Below are positions 23,535 through 34,712 of a DNA stretch of 64,000 nucleotides, piece after piece. How positions within the stretch are numbered: the first letter of the stretch is position 1; the number at the start of each line of letters is the position of its first letter. Made by a program: the position numbers and the translations under genes. The notes beneath the pieces were generated by a model that was given only the letters and a program-made list of their open reading frames with translations, was not told the origin of the DNA and made no database searches. This DNA comes from Alviniconcha marisindica (taxonomy: Eukaryota; Mollusca; Gastropoda; Provannidae): NCBI GenBank assembly GCA_018857735.1, contig JABMCL010003304.1, positions 357,501 through 421,500 of the forward strand, given 5' to 3'.

Positions 23535-23801
23535 CGTGCACTGTGAGGGTGGCAGTGGTGGATTTGTCCTCCACCTTGGCCGTGATGTCCCCTGCGTCTG
23601 GCAAGATGGTGTCTGTGATGATCAGGCGGTGTACAGTGCCCTCACGCACAATGTTGTAGCGGCGGTTGTCGCTGATCTCACGCCCCTCGTGGAACCACTT
23701 GGCAGTGGTGTTGTCTATGTTCAGCTCACACTCAAAGATGGCAGCCTCGCCCTCGTCGACCTCCTGGTTCTGCAGTGGTCGGATGAATTCTGGTGGCAGC
23801 T
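23535..23801 (-). CDS. Exon 30: Ig domain (array)
   Basis: ELPPEFIRPLQNQEVDEGE, FECELNIDNTTAKWFHEGRE, DAGDITAKVEDKSTT, LTVHG. B-strand Cys only. Standard 89-codon phase 1-1 exon; acceptor caacag, donor gtgagg. Confidence 0.95.
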
Positions 23802-24023
23802 CTGTTGAAGAGTGACGTTGTATGGATTGAAGCAACATGATAATAAACGCTAGCATTATTTTGTACAGTCCGACTCAATGCTGACAAAAGATAATAAGTG
23901 AAGGCAGGGCATGCTAAATAATGTAGATATAAGCCTAACCTGGAAACACACAGACAGCAAACGCAAGATCTCAGTATGTCAAGCAGTTGTTCACAAAGTC
24001 ACTGAGCCCTGACCAGCACCCAC

Positions 24024-24833
24024 CTCTGATGAAGAGAGACGCTGAGGTCTTCTTGCCCTCAACCTGCACAGTGATGAGGCCCTCGTCATCAACGGAGCAG
24101 TCATGGATCAGCAGCTTGTGTTTGCGACCCTCTTTGATGAACTGGACACGCTTGCTTTCCTTGAGCTCCACCTCATCCAGGAGCCACTTGACCGTGTCAA
24201 CATCCTTCGACAGCTCGCACACAAACTCTGCCGTTTCTGTTTCCATGACGCTGACGTCGTTGAGAGGGACGGTAAAGTCAACAGGCAGCTCTTGGACTTC
24301 CAGTGTGGCCACGGAAGAAACATCTGCAGCCTTGGCCGTGATCTGGCCTGAGTCCTCCATGATGACGTCCTTGATGATGAGTCTGTGTCGCAAAGGTCCA
24401 TCCTTGATGATCTCAATACCATCTCCAGGCTGGAGCTCTTCATCATCCAGGAACCACTGGACTTTGTCCACCTCCTTGTTCAGCTCACAGGTGAACTCCA
24501 CAGTGGATTTCTCAAACACAGTCTGGTCCTTGAGTGGCACAGTGAACTCCACAGCAATCTCCTCCACAGTGAACTTGGCTGTGGAGTCCTTGTCACCGAT
24601 TTTGATGGTGACAGTTCCAGCATCCACAGGGACAGAGTCTTTGATGACCAGTTTTTGGATGGTTCCATCCACAATGAACTGGAACTTCTCATCCTCTTCA
24701 ATTTCCTTGTTGTTGATGAACCAGTGAACTTTGCTCTTGTCAACAGGTAGGGTGAGGGTGCATTCAAACTCAGCCGTGTTGCCTTCCTTCACGGTCACAT
24801 CCTTCAGCGATACGATGAAGTCAGCAGAGATTT
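24024..24833 (-). CDS. Exon 29: three Ig domains in one exon
   Basis: 810 bp = 270 codons = three domains with no introns. Domain 1 from EISADFIVSLKDV (KVHWFINNKE, TVTIKIGDKDS). Domain 2 from EIAVEFTVPLKDQ (KVQWFLDDEE, QITAKAADVSS). Domain 3 from ELPVDFTVPLNDV (TVKWLLDEVE, LITVQVEGKKTS). Each keeps the B-strand Cys but has no F-strand Cys. Surrounding domains are one per exon, so this looks like loss of two introns. Phase 1-1; acceptor tgccag, donor gtgggt. Confidence 0.95.
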
Positions 24834-25247
24834 CTGGCAGACAGACAGGGGAGACCGCAAACTTTATATCAACAGAATGTACACCAACATTAACCCAAAT
24901 AAATGAACAAAACACAGTGGACACAAATGTTAACACAAAATAAATAAATGAACAAAACATCCACAGAGCAACCATCCTGAATAAAAAAAATCCACCTGTG
25001 ACTTTTTCCATACATGATGTGAAGACAATGAAATCTATTCCCTCCCCCCTACCCCTCCCAACCTCCCCATTCTCTGATTTTCCCCCCCCTTAAGTCAGCT
25101 TCTAAAATGTTAACCATACCAATTCAACAGAATATCCTAAAACAATAAATAAATAAAAATATTAAAACAAATATGCAGAAGAAAATAAGCCAACAACAAA
25201 AATAAAACAAGAGTAAACAAAAGAAGGTTCTATGTGCTTGTTTCAAT

Positions 25248-25354
25248 GCGTCTGCAGCACTTGCATACTGCACATTTATTCCAAATGTTGTTAATAATTA
25301 TAAAGAGCAGTGAGCTCTTGTGAAAAAGGATGCTTTGTAAAGGCAAGTCATTAT
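25248..25354. mobile_element. SINE-like fragment, family A copy 2
   Basis: Shares cagtgagctcttgtgaaaaa and tgctttgtaaaggcaag with 826-924, in the intron between exons 28 and 29. Same orientation on the plus strand. Confidence 0.55.
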
Positions 25355-25380
25355 TAAAAAGTCAAGCAAAAAAAACAAAC

Positions 25381-25647
25381 CTTCCACGGCCAGCTTGGCA
25401 CTGGACTTGTTGTCACCAATCACCACTGTGACTTCACAGTTGTCGTCTGGTGACAGGTTGTGGATGGTGAGTGTGTGGTCAAAGCCATCGGAGACGATCT
25501 GGTACTTATCAGATGGGCTGAGGGGTTTGCCGTTGATGAACCACTGGACAGGCAGCTCGTCTTCGTTGGTGCTGCAGGTGAAGGTGGCGCTGCAGTTCTC
25601 TTTGCCCTCTGTGTCCGTCAGGTGGGCCGTGAAGTCTGCAGGGACAG
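25381..25647 (-). CDS. Exon 28: Ig domain (267-bp type)
   Basis: A complete Ig with no Met codon in frame: PVPADFTAHLTDTEGKE, FTCSTNEDELPVQWFINGKP, DDNCEVTVVIGDNKSSAKL. It is the first exon of the standard 89-codon phase 1-1 format. Acceptor tttgagcag, donor gtttgt (weak at +3 to +5). Confidence 0.93.
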
Positions 25648-26091
25648 CTGCTCAAAAGAAAACAAAACAAAAACACTGCATGCTACATCCACATGTGAAT
25701 TACAAGTTACACAAGGTGTACAGCTAGTACCCAAACTGCTGGCAGCAAAATTAAAACTAGCAAAGGCAAAAAGCCTACATTTTCAGGGTAGTAATATTTG
25801 TTATCTTTTTTTAATTTCAGACAATCGACAATAGTAACATATGGAGAGAAAAAAGACAAGAAAAGAAAAAAAAAACGCAAAGACTGATTGCAAAAAGCAT
25901 AATAAGAATTTGACAGCATGCACATATCAATTTACTTCGACCACATTCAGTCCCACACATCAGCAAAGCCATCTCAAAACATGTCAAATGTAACAACAAA
26001 CAGAGCTTCTATTTGTACTTCTACAGTGCAGCCTTCTTTAACCACAAACGAACAAAACTAGAAGAAGAAGAAAAGAAGAGAGAACACTGAC

Positions 26092-26350
26092 GCTCAACGG
26101 TGAGGTTGGCCTCCGTGACGATGTCCCCGTAAGCGCAGGACACGGGGCCAGCATCTTTGGGTCGGCACTTGCTGATCAGCAGAGTGTGTTTCTTGCCATC
26201 AGATGTGACAGCATACTTGGGGCTGGGCTCGATCTCCTCATCCTTCACCCGCCATGTGATGTTGACGTTGGCGATGGACAGCTCACACTCAAACTTGGCA
26301 GCCTCCCGCTCCTTCACGTGGGTGTCCTCCAGAGGAACAACCCACTGCCA
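26092..26350 (-). CDS. Exon 27: Ig domain
   Basis: WQWVVPLEDTHVKEREAA, FECELSIANVNITWRVKDEE, DAGPVSCAYGD and LTVE. A complete Ig with Cys at both B and F strands. Entered in phase 0 from the linker and leaves in phase 1, the transition to the one-exon array. Two in-frame acceptors six bases apart (after 26350 or 26344) could both work; the first has the better pyrimidine tract. Confidence 0.9.
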
Positions 26351-26511
26351 CTGAGGAAGGAGAGGGGTGGGTCAGCACAGTCACAGGAGCTGATACATTC
26401 TTAAAGGAACATTTTATGTAACAACAATAATAGATTATTTATGGTGTCCCATCTTGTAAGAGCCAACAGCACTTACAAAGACGTAAGGATATGCTCATTT
26501 CATCTCACACA

Positions 26512-26512
<1 letters not shown>

Positions 26513-26575
<63 letters not shown>
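26513..26575. repeat. (AC)n microsatellite
   Basis: About 31 AC units in the intron between exons 26 and 27; followed at 26700-26716 by a G17 run. Confidence 0.97.
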
Positions 26576-26576
<1 letters not shown>

Positions 26577-26831
26577 GAAGAACAACAACAAAAAACCATT
26601 ACGTTCTGGATAATAACCAAGAAAATTTGAATGTGAAGAGGAAGCACAAGCACATAATTATATGCACCATCCGTCAAACTGGTTCTTTCACTTTTTTTTG
26701 GGGGGGGGGGGGGGGGTACCTATTTTTCCTGGAGTGCAGCTGACTGCACAAGAACAGTTTCAAGCAGCTGTTACTTTGCCACGAGCAGAGCCAGTGAAAG
26801 AAATGTTTGGTTTGAAATTCTCCGAGATTAC

Positions 26832-27029
26832 CATGGCTCTGGGTATGATCAGAGTTCTCTCCTCCAGCTCTTCCTCGTCACGTGTTTTCATGGGTCGCAC
26901 GTAGCCAGTCCTCTCCTCCTCCTCTGCTGCCGGAGGCACAGCGGCCGTTGGTCTGGAACGCTCAAATGTCTCCAGTTCCTCATGCTCTCGGGGTGCCATC
27001 TCAAAATGAACTGGCTGAGCCGATTCAAG
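26832..27029 (-). CDS. Exon 26: charged linker between Ig domains
   Basis: LESAQPVHFEMAPREHEELE, FERSRPTAAVPPAAEEEERT, GYVRPMKTRDEEELEERTL, IIPRAM: an acidic, non-Ig continuation of the linker. A 66-codon phase 0-0 exon that could be skipped in frame. Acceptor gtttcag, donor gtaatc. Confidence 0.88.
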
Positions 27030-27323
27030 CTGAAACGAATTGGAAGAAAAAGGCCAGTGTGTTAAGTTACTGGGTGGATTCTCTATGGAGACATGCACTT
27101 CTGACAAAGTATTTAACTGTATTTGCTACTAATTACTGTGTCTGATCATAATAATCAGTTCACAAATAACTAAAAGAATAGTCAAGCAAAATTCCACAAA
27201 GGGCTGATTTTACTCAATTGACATTGAAATGAATTGGATTCGATAGGCTTTGATATTATCAGTCTCCTTTCTGGTGTCCCTATCAAAGAATCACACCAAG
27301 GTCAAGACAACACAACTGCCTAC

Positions 27324-27492
27324 CTCGGGTCTTTCTCGCTTCTCTCCCGGGTGATACTCAAGGCGTTCAATCTCGGGGGAGGCGGGTTTGGGTTTGACCT
27401 CCGGGGATGGGGACTTCTGCTCCTCCACTTCCACGTGCTTCAGCTGAACGTCCCACGCCGCCTCCTCTTCCTTGGCCGCACGCTGGACCTCT
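27324..27492 (-). CDS. Exon 25: charged linker between Ig domains
   Basis: REVQRAAKEEEAAWDVQLKH, then EEQKSPSPEVKPKPASPEIE and HPGEKRERPE. Highly charged, Pro/Ser-rich, with no Ig signature; probably disordered. The SPSP motif is a possible kinase site (inference). Phase 2 to 0; acceptor caacag, donor gtaggc. Confidence 0.88.
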
Positions 27493-27929
27493 CTGTTGCA
27501 CAGAACAATACAATGCCATACAATGCAACATAATACAATGCCATACAATGCAACATCATACAATGAAGTACAATCATCTTGTCGTGTGTCAAGCTGAATG
27601 GTGCACCAGGATCATACTTTTGTTTCTGATTCATTCATATTCTTATTTTTGTACACTGTCCACAGTTACAAAGCTACTAGACAGTCAAAGCAACAGTGCA
27701 TTTCAGCTGGGCTTATAGAGATATGTTCTTGGTCTGAGGCAGCAACATGTTTATAAAGAAGTGCTCTTTTGACTAACAGCACTGTCGCCTTACAAGTGTT
27801 CACGCTGCAGCTTTTGAGAGAGATGTTCACTGATTCCAGGCAGCACGCTGACTGGCGTCATGACCTTTGACTTCACACTACAGAGAGGGACTCTTCGGTC
27901 AGAGATACCAGCTAGTGCCTTGTTCTAAC

Positions 27930-28215
27930 CTGTGTTTGAGCTGTGATTTCCAGTCGACCACCTCCTCCAGTTTGTCAGTCACCATCAGTGAAGCTGGAGC
28001 CTGTTCAGAGCCATGTTCGTTGGTGGCTGTCACCGTGTAGGTGCCTGCGTCCTTGGGCTTGATGTCGCTGATGCACAGGATGTGCTCCTTGGTGTTCTCG
28101 TCAAAGTAAACCTTGTTGCGGCCGCCATCCTGGAGCTTCATCCACTTGCCCTTTGACCACTCCACCTTGGGGGTGGGCTCGCCATCCACAATGCAGTGGA
28201 ACTCTGCCTGGTGAC
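27930..28215 (-). CDS. Exon 24: remainder of Ig domain plus start of a charged linker
   Basis: HQAEFHCIVDGEPTPKVEW, NTKEHILCISDIKPKDAG, then TYTVTATNEHGSE complete an Ig. It continues into DKLEEVVDWKSQLKHR, the first part of a 140-residue non-Ig linker. Phase 1 to 2; acceptor caccag, donor gttaga. Confidence 0.92.
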
Positions 28216-28833
28216 CTGGTGACAGGACGGACACAGGGACAGTCAAGACTATGGCACAAGAAAAATGATGGTGAAGGGTTGACCTAATGCCAGCATGTGC
28301 CATGCTTGAAATCAACTTAAAATCAGAAAGGAAGCATCAAATATGAACATGTGCATGCCTTAAAACCCATTTAAAACTATGTATTCTCAAGTGAAACGTC
28401 AGTGCGGGAAGAGCAAGTCACATGTTCATGTTCATGTGAATTAGATGCAAGGGATATGCAAAACCTGACTCATTTGCATGGATAAGTAAAAATATGCACA
28501 CTTACCAGGCATATATTGCTTTCCTAGGCAATGCATGTACAGTATGTGGTACCCATGACAAATGACCACACAGATGAGAGAGCATTCTCTTATTTCTTAA
28601 AAACACACTGCCGTTTAAAAAAAAAACTTTCCCTTCATATTTTCCTGCCAATGAACTCCCAACAACCCTCCCATCCCCACCCCAGTTTTAAAACCATTGC
28701 TGATTGACTTTTCAGGTGGCCTTCAAAGAGGGGTTCCACTGGATTCTCCAAATTACACCACAGAGTGAACCTCTACAGTTCAAAACAGGAACACCATGCA
28801 CTCAGACAAGGAAACGAGCCTGCCGTTCTTTAC

Positions 28834-29063
28834 CTTCCAGCACCGTGCACTTGAGCGGCGCTTCCACAAAGGTGGGAGGGCGGCCACGGACCTCCAGTGT
28901 GGCAGTGCAGAGCACCTCTCCTCCATTGTTCTTGGCAATGGCCTGGATCTCGCCCTGCATGCTGGGCACAGCGTCCGTGATCAGCAGGGTGTACGTGCCT
29001 TGCTTGGGGTTCACCTCAAAGCGGATGTTCTCACCTGCCTGCAGCTCCACGCCATTGAGAAGC
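28834..29063 (-). CDS. Exon 23: second half of one Ig domain and start of the next
   Basis: LLNGVELQAGENIRFEVNP, MQGEIQAIAKNNGGE, LEVRG complete the exon 22 domain. RPPTFVEAPLKCTVLE then begins another Ig whose remainder is in exon 24. No intron at this domain boundary. Phase 2 to 1; acceptor cacgcag, donor gtaaag. Confidence 0.92.
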
Positions 29064-29495
29064 CTGCGTGACAAATGACAAGCAAACCTCTCTGTTTTGG
29101 ATCGTTATAATCGTCTCTTTGGGGTTGCTGCTAGTAATCTTTTACTGTTGTAGTCTGTCACTGAATTGGTGCCTGGCAATTTATTCCAAGTCGATTTGAA
29201 TCAGTGACACGATAAAGATTACTAACTCCTACGCTAAAATATGCCTTATGACAAAGATATAAGAGCAGGCAACAAGAGCTAATGATGAGGGTAAACAGCT
29301 TTTTCTGTCGGTGATGATCTCAATCCCATAGAATGTCTGGGTTCATCAGGACTCTCCCATGACATCTCAATGCAAGAGTTTAACACTATTAACCGGGGTA
29401 ATCTTGCACATATTGAAACATCCCTCCTCCATCTAACTATACCGCACTAGACTCTCATGGGGCATTCTATTGTCATGGTTTCCTGCACCACTCAC

Positions 29496-29607
29496 CATGT
29501 GATTTCTGGCAAGGGAACGCCCTGCACCTGGCACTCAAACTTGGCCACACCCCCTTCTGGTACCAGTGTGTCTGACAGCTTGCGCTTGAAGGCTGGTTTC
29601 TTTACAG
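29496..29607 (-). CDS. Exon 22: first half of an Ig domain
   Basis: AVKKPAFKRKLSDTLVPEGG, FECQVQGVPLPEITW, with B-strand Cys. 112 bp, phase 1 to 2, donor gtgagt inside the Trp codon, acceptor ctccag. Confidence 0.92.
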
Positions 29608-29818
29608 CTGGAGAACAAAGCAGAAATATGTTGGAAAAAAAGTAAGTAAATAACAGACAAATTATCAGAAAAGGAAGAGAATACCACTACCTTAAAAGAA
29701 AGTGTGGTGTCTACAAACTAGATTACAGCACTGAAGGCACAAAAAGAAATGCACACACACTCAAAGAAATGGGGGGAAAATTAAACACGCAATTATCCAG
29801 AGATAGAAGCATATACAC

Positions 29819-29952
<134 letters not shown>

Positions 29953-30427
29953 CATACAATCTATAGACCTACAGGCAGAGAAAGACAAAAACACACATTT
30001 ACAGCAATCAAAACAAAATAAAAAAATCACACACTTACAACAATCAAAACAAAAACACCCATTCACAACAATCAAAACAAAATCACACATTCAGAACAAT
30101 CCACAAACAAAACTGAACATCTACAACAATCAAAGTCTGGTTGTTCCACAGGTATCATTCTATTGTCATAGCATCCATTATACTTATCTAAAACAGATCA
30201 GAATGCTCAATCCCTTTTTCATTTTCTTCATCCCAAAGCATAGTATTACATTGCAGTCATCCTGCCTGTCCAGCCTTGCCTACCTACAAATGACTTTGAG
30301 ACACCCACTGCTAGAGAGCAGAGGGGTTCTGAGTTCTTAGTCCCAAAGCACAATATTACACTGAACTCATCCTGCATATCCAAGACTAGCCTAGCTGCAC
30401 AAAGGAAACAACTCTAAGAGCCCTTAC

Positions 30428-30600
30428 GGATGACTTTGAGACGGCCATTGCTGGAGAGCTGCCCTGATGGGTTCTGAGCGCGGGCAGTGAAGAGTCCAGC
30501 ATTGTCAAGCGTGCAGTGCTCCAGCACCAGAGTGTGCTTCTCTCCATCCACCTCCATGTGGATGTTCTCCGTGGCCTGCAGCTCTTGGTCGCCCTTCAGC
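30428..30600 (-). CDS. Exon 21: second half of Ig domain
   Basis: LKGDQELQATENIHMEVDGE, LVLEHCTLDNAGLFTARAQN and RLKVI. No F-strand Cys. Phase 2 acceptor (cttacag), phase 1 donor gtaagg. Its first 20 bp plus acceptor are repeated twice more immediately upstream in the intron. Confidence 0.92.
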
Positions 30601-30930
30601 CTGTAAGCATAACAGCAAAGAAATGGGTGTTAGGTCTGGTAGGTGTCTGTCTCCCTTTTTGCTGCCCTGTGAATGTTATCTGCAGCTCTTGGTCGCCCTT
30701 CAGCCTGTAAGCATAGCAGCAAAGAAATGGGTGTTAGGTCTGGTAGGTGTCTGTCTCCCTTTTCACTGCCCTGTGAATGTTATCTGCAGCCTGCCCTTCT
30801 TGGTCTCCCTTCTGCCTGTAACCATAGCGCAACAAACCAGGATTAGGCTTCCCAGGTGTTAATCTCCCTGTACACCACCATACATTGTTTTGCCCCTGTG
30901 AACGTCATCTGCAGCCTGCAGTTCTTGGCT
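30586..30930. repeat. About 104-111 bp tandem copies of the 5' edge of exon 21 with acceptor
   Basis: The motif tggtcgcccttcagcctgta lies at 30586 (real exon edge) and recurs near 30690 and, degenerate, near 30801, with a weaker fourth trace near 30920. Between them is shared intron sequence including aaagaaatgggtgttaggtc. Confidence 0.85.
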
Positions 30931-31185
30931 GTTACAACAGTGACGAATTCTGAACAAAGGATTATAAGCAGATGGTAACCGATTCTACTCAACTTGAACT
31001 TAAAATAATGATCACCAGAAAGAAGGTGGCCAGTGCAGATAATACAATATACACACTGCACGTCCAACACCGCATACAGAATATCTGGGCGCAGGGATGG
31101 AGGGGGTGGGGGTAGGGGGTACAAAGAGGCATAATAAACAAATATACAAGAACTACACCATCTATCAAAGAACAACTGAACTGAC

Positions 31186-31300
31186 CAAGTGATGTGTGGC
31201 TTGGGCTTGCCAGTGACTTGCACTTCCATTCTGATGGTCTCTGTTTCCACCACTTCGTATGTCTCCAGCTTCTTCACAAATTTGGGGGGTTCTCTCTTCT
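31186..31300 (-). CDS. Exon 20: first half of an Ig domain
   Basis: EKREPPKFVKKLETYEVVE, MEVQVTGKPKPHITW; the B-strand Cys is replaced by Val. 115 bp, the same length and phases (1 to 2) as exon 18. Donor gtcagt inside the Trp codon. Confidence 0.92.
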
Positions 31301-31617
31301 CTGTGAATCCAAGCATAATAAGCAACATTATATGTATTTTCAAAACAGCTCTGAAAAATGTAATATAACACATATATATAAAAAAAATACTTTAACCCCC
31401 CCCCCCCCCCTTCAAAAAAAGAAGAAGAAGAAAAAAAGAAGAGGAAAACATCAGCCGGACAACCCTGCATAATTTTCAGTATAAAAATCAGCAAAAATTA
31501 TGGCATGGACATAAATCTAATCCTCCAGTGAAAAAGTGTAACACAATTTATAATGAACACCAACAAATCAGCTTTGCCAGAGAGCATGCATACAAGAAGA
31601 GTCACTAACCCACAACA

Positions 31618-31773
31618 GTGAGAAAAGTGTAACAACACAACTTATAATGTGAGAAAAGTGTAACAACACAACTTATAATGAGAGAAAAGAGTAACAACAC
31701 AACTTATAATGAGAGAAAAGAGTAACAACACAACTTATAATGAGAGAAAAGTGTAACAACACAACTTATAATG
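31618..31773. repeat. 31-bp minisatellite, five copies
   Basis: Unit core aacaacacaacttataat at 31631, 31662, 31693, 31724 and 31755. It is flanked by a longer direct repeat (cagctttgccagagagcatg near 31569 and a variant near 31775), so the array expanded inside an earlier duplication. Confidence 0.95.
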
Positions 31774-32081
31774 TCAGCTTTGTCAGAAGAGCATGTATAC
31801 AAGAAAAGTCAATGAGACAGTATTAAAAGTCATGGCTGCAGATAAACCAAGTCAGAAAATGTCAAAAACCCTATTTAAAAAAACAATAAACAATAATGAG
31901 GCTTATAACAAGTATAGGACAAGTATGAGCAAGGGGAAGAAAGCAACCAAACATATTTACAAACTAGAAAAATGAATGGTTTAAAAAAAAAAAAAAAGCC
32001 ACTACACACAAAGTAGCTCAGCCTAAAAAAATAAAAAACAAAAAAAGCTTATGCAACCATCCTACCATGATCAACACTCAC

Positions 32082-32266
32082 CCTCAATGACCAGTTTGGC
32101 CTCAGTGCTGGCTTCGCCAGCTTTGTTGGTAGCCACGGCCTTGACCCTGCCAGCATCCTCAACCTGAGTGGTTTCCAAAGAGAGGCTGTGGGTGACATCA
32201 GCAAAACTGACCCGTTCATCGACATGGAAACGTAGGCCAGCCTCCACTGGCTGCTCATTGATGAAC
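32082..32266 (-). CDS. Exon 19: second half of Ig domain
   Basis: FINEQPVEAGLRFHVDERVS, then DAGRVKAVATNKAGEAS and LVIEG. The F-strand Cys position is Ala. Phase 2 to 1; acceptor ccccag, donor gtgagt. Confidence 0.92.
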
Positions 32267-32379
32267 CTGGGGAAACAGAAATGGGGCAACAACTGTGAAA
32301 CTGGTCTGACGTAGCTCATGTTGCTGAAGGCAGAAAATCAAAAAGCTGAAACTACAAAATATGGCCAAACTAGTTGTTT

Positions 32380-32384
<5 letters not shown>

Positions 32385-32437
<53 letters not shown>
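32385..32437. repeat. (CT)n microsatellite
   Basis: About 26 CT units, purine-rich (GA)n in the transcript, in the intron between exons 18 and 19. Confidence 0.97.
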
Positions 32438-32440
<3 letters not shown>

Positions 32441-32520
32441 GCATAAAGATGACAGTGAAATGACAATGTCAAGGCAGTAGATGTGATACCACAGGACTGG
32501 ATACCAACACATTTGAAATG

Positions 32521-32655
32521 TACCTCTGGTGGAGTTTATGTATCTTGTATTTACATGCATGCCAGGTGAGAGTTACCGTAGGTGACACAGGTGTTTGTTG
32601 TTGTGTTTGTATGATGTCTTCCAAGCACTAATTAACTCCTTTGTGTGTTGATTCA
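32521..32655. mobile_element. Dispersed repeat, family B copy 2
   Basis: tctggtggagtttatgtatc, catgccaggtgagagtta and gtcttccaagcacta align with family B copy 1, about 12 kb away in another intron. Confidence 0.6.
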
Positions 32656-32919
32656 TTTAAAATGTTTTGTTTTTGTTTTTTTCTCCCTTCTTCTGTCCTA
32701 GTGTTGGTCTGACTGTTGAGGGAGAAAGTCCTGGACAAGGGCAACTTAAAAACAAAGGCTAAGATTCAATTCAGATTGGCTGCAGGTTTACATCAACTTC
32801 CAAAAAAATGAGCAAAGCAACAATGACCACGCCAAAAGGGACAAAATGAATGAAGATGAACAGCGTGCTGTGTGGAAGGTGTGGCTAATAAAGAATTAAA
32901 ATCCAGCTGCAGTACTGAC

Positions 32920-33034
32920 CATTCAACCTGTGGCTGGGGCAGGCCCTTGACGGCACACTCAAACCTGACAGGCCGTCCTTCCCGGCACTCGCGGTCAAGC
33001 AGCTGTCGTGTGAATACCGGAGCTTCTGACTTGC
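32920..33034 (-). CDS. Exon 18: first half of an Ig domain
   Basis: GKSEAPVFTRQLLDRECREG, B-strand FECAVKGLPQ and PQVEW, cut in phase 2 within the Trp codon. Acceptor attcag, donor gtcagt. Same split as exons 20 and 22. Confidence 0.92.
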
Positions 33035-33039
33035 CTGAA

Positions 33040-33506
33040 TAGCCAACAAAAACACAGAGCTCTCAACAGTGGCTACGTAATCAACACAGTATCAAACCAT
33101 TATTTTGCATTTCTGAATAACCTATGTTGCCATATCATTATAAAGAGTCTCATCACTTGATTCTAATAAAAGCAGAGTACACTCTCAACAGTGACTGCAT
33201 AAATCAGAACACTATTGTGTATATATATTTCTGAATAACCAATGTCAAACTGTCCAGCTCTCATTGCAAGGAGTCTCTGACCTTCACCTGTGATGAAGAC
33301 AACTGAAGCACTCGAGAATGGCTGTATAATCAGCACAATCAAAATGCCAGTCTTCGTTTCTGAATGACCAATGTCAATTTGTACAGTTCTCGATCATGAC
33401 AAACAGCCTCTGACCATCATCAGCGACGGAGACAAAGCACTCAAGAGAGGCTGCATAATTTGCTTAATCAAAATGCTGCCACTGCACAGACCACAAACAG
33501 TCTCAC
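33040..33506. repeat. About 127-bp degenerate tandem repeat reaching into the donor of exon 17
   Basis: Anchors near 33057, 33181, 33310 and 33438 share actctcaacagtgactgcat-like and tttctgaataacc-like motifs. The segment tgaccttcacctgtgatgaa (about 33281) and a weaker one near 33410 resemble the exon 17 edge at 33503 (tcaccttcaacagtgatgaa). Confidence 0.75.
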
Positions 33507-33673
33507 CTTCAACAGTGATGAAAGCAGAGCACTCGTCAGTGCCGGCGCAGTTGGTGGCCACGCAGGTGTACGTCCCTTCCTGGTTCATCTTGGCGCTGCT
33601 GATCTTCAGCCTGACGTTCTCATCATCATGCCACGTTTTCATGTTGGGAGACAGGACAAGTTCACGCCCGTTC
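33507..33673 (-). CDS. Exon 17: second half of the three-exon Ig domain
   Basis: NGRELVLSPNMKTWHDDEN, then QEGTYTCVATNCAGTDE and FITVEG. The F-strand Cys is present, and with exon 16 the full canonical pair exists. Phase 2 to 1; acceptor gtttag, donor gtgaga. Its 3' edge and donor seem to be part of the repeat unit in the following intron (33040-33506). Confidence 0.92.
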
Positions 33674-34200
33674 CTAAACAACGAGCCAAGAAATAACACT
33701 GCAGCATGATGGGTATATGCATGCACTGCAAATCGTCATTCACAACAACCATTCTTCAGTGACTGAGAGTGAGCTCCGTGTCTCTGGACTTGATGCTTTG
33801 AAGCCTACTGATGATGGATGCTGCTTGTATAAAAGGGCAAAGTATGACATCGCTACACCTATTTCTGCACCAGAAACACTGTCATCATACTGGATCAAAT
33901 ATGCTGTTATCTGTGTCACTGAATGGCCAAGCCACATAAAAATGATGGGGCAAACTGCTGAATCACACGGAGGAGAGATAAGACAGAAGAGAGGAGGAGA
34001 AATAAGTCAGAAGAGAGGCCTGTAAAGGTGAATGGTTGAACCTGTAGGATGTGGAGATGAGTTCTTATCACCTTATCCCCAAAGAGCGCCAGTAAACATT
34101 TTGAAGTCTTATGAAAATCCTGGTGAATGAGCCTTTCAAGGAAAAGAAAAAATAAACTGGGAAGTTGCCTGAGTCCGATGTAAAGGCCTGAAAAACTTAC

Positions 34201-34277
34201 ACAAGCCATGTGACCTCAGGACGGGGCAGCCCAGTCACTTTGCACGTCAATTGCAGCGACTGCTCTTCCATCACCGT
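34201..34277 (-). CDS. Exon 16: B and C strands of an Ig domain
   Basis: A 77-bp exon: TVMEEQSLQLTCKVTGLPR then PEVTWLV, with B-strand Cys and C-strand Trp. Phase 0 acceptor (gtgcag), phase 2 donor gtaagt in a Val codon completed by exon 17. This Ig is spread over three exons, the most fragmented in the window. Confidence 0.88.
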
Positions 34278-34614
34278 CTGCACACAAGCATACAGGAATC
34301 TCAACAGTCTGTGTGGCAGTCAATCCAGAAAGGTCACCAAAAAGTACCCTTATTCTTCCACTTGTTAAACTTCTTCCGACTGCATATAATTACTGTTGTT
34401 CAGTTGCAACAGTGCAGCAAAAAAAAAAAAAAAAGAGAAAAAGAATAGAAAACATGCATCCTAAGACTGCTGATGACTGCTTTGTTCATAAAAGACTGCT
34501 GGTGACTGTTTTGTTCATATCTTCTAATGTACAACGCTTTACCCAAAATGTATCAGTAAAACTAACAGAGAACTGTCAAACACCAAGATTAAAGATGGAA
34601 GGAGGAAAGCTTAC

Positions 34615-34712
34615 AGTGTCTGTGAAGGTCTCGATGAACTTGGGAGGTTGGGTTTCCTCTTTTGTCCTAAGCACCAGAGGTGACTCGGACAGACGCTCCT
34701 CACGGGGGATTT
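34615..34712 (-). CDS. Exon 15: charged linker and A strand of an Ig domain
   Basis: EIPREERLSESPLVLRTKEE linker followed by PPKFIETFTDT, the A strand of the Ig domain finished by exons 16 and 17. Phase 1 acceptor (ttttcag), phase 0 donor gtaagc. Confidence 0.88.

Noticed and set aside
26441..26743. Thr-His or Val-Cys repeat peptides at this and other CA/GT tracts
   Set aside because: Direct products of dinucleotide repeats with no flanking coding signal.
30843..31373. A longer exon 20 running through to 30843
   Set aside because: After the Trp codon at 31186 the frame loses all Ig character, and a donor in the expected phase pairs with exon 21.
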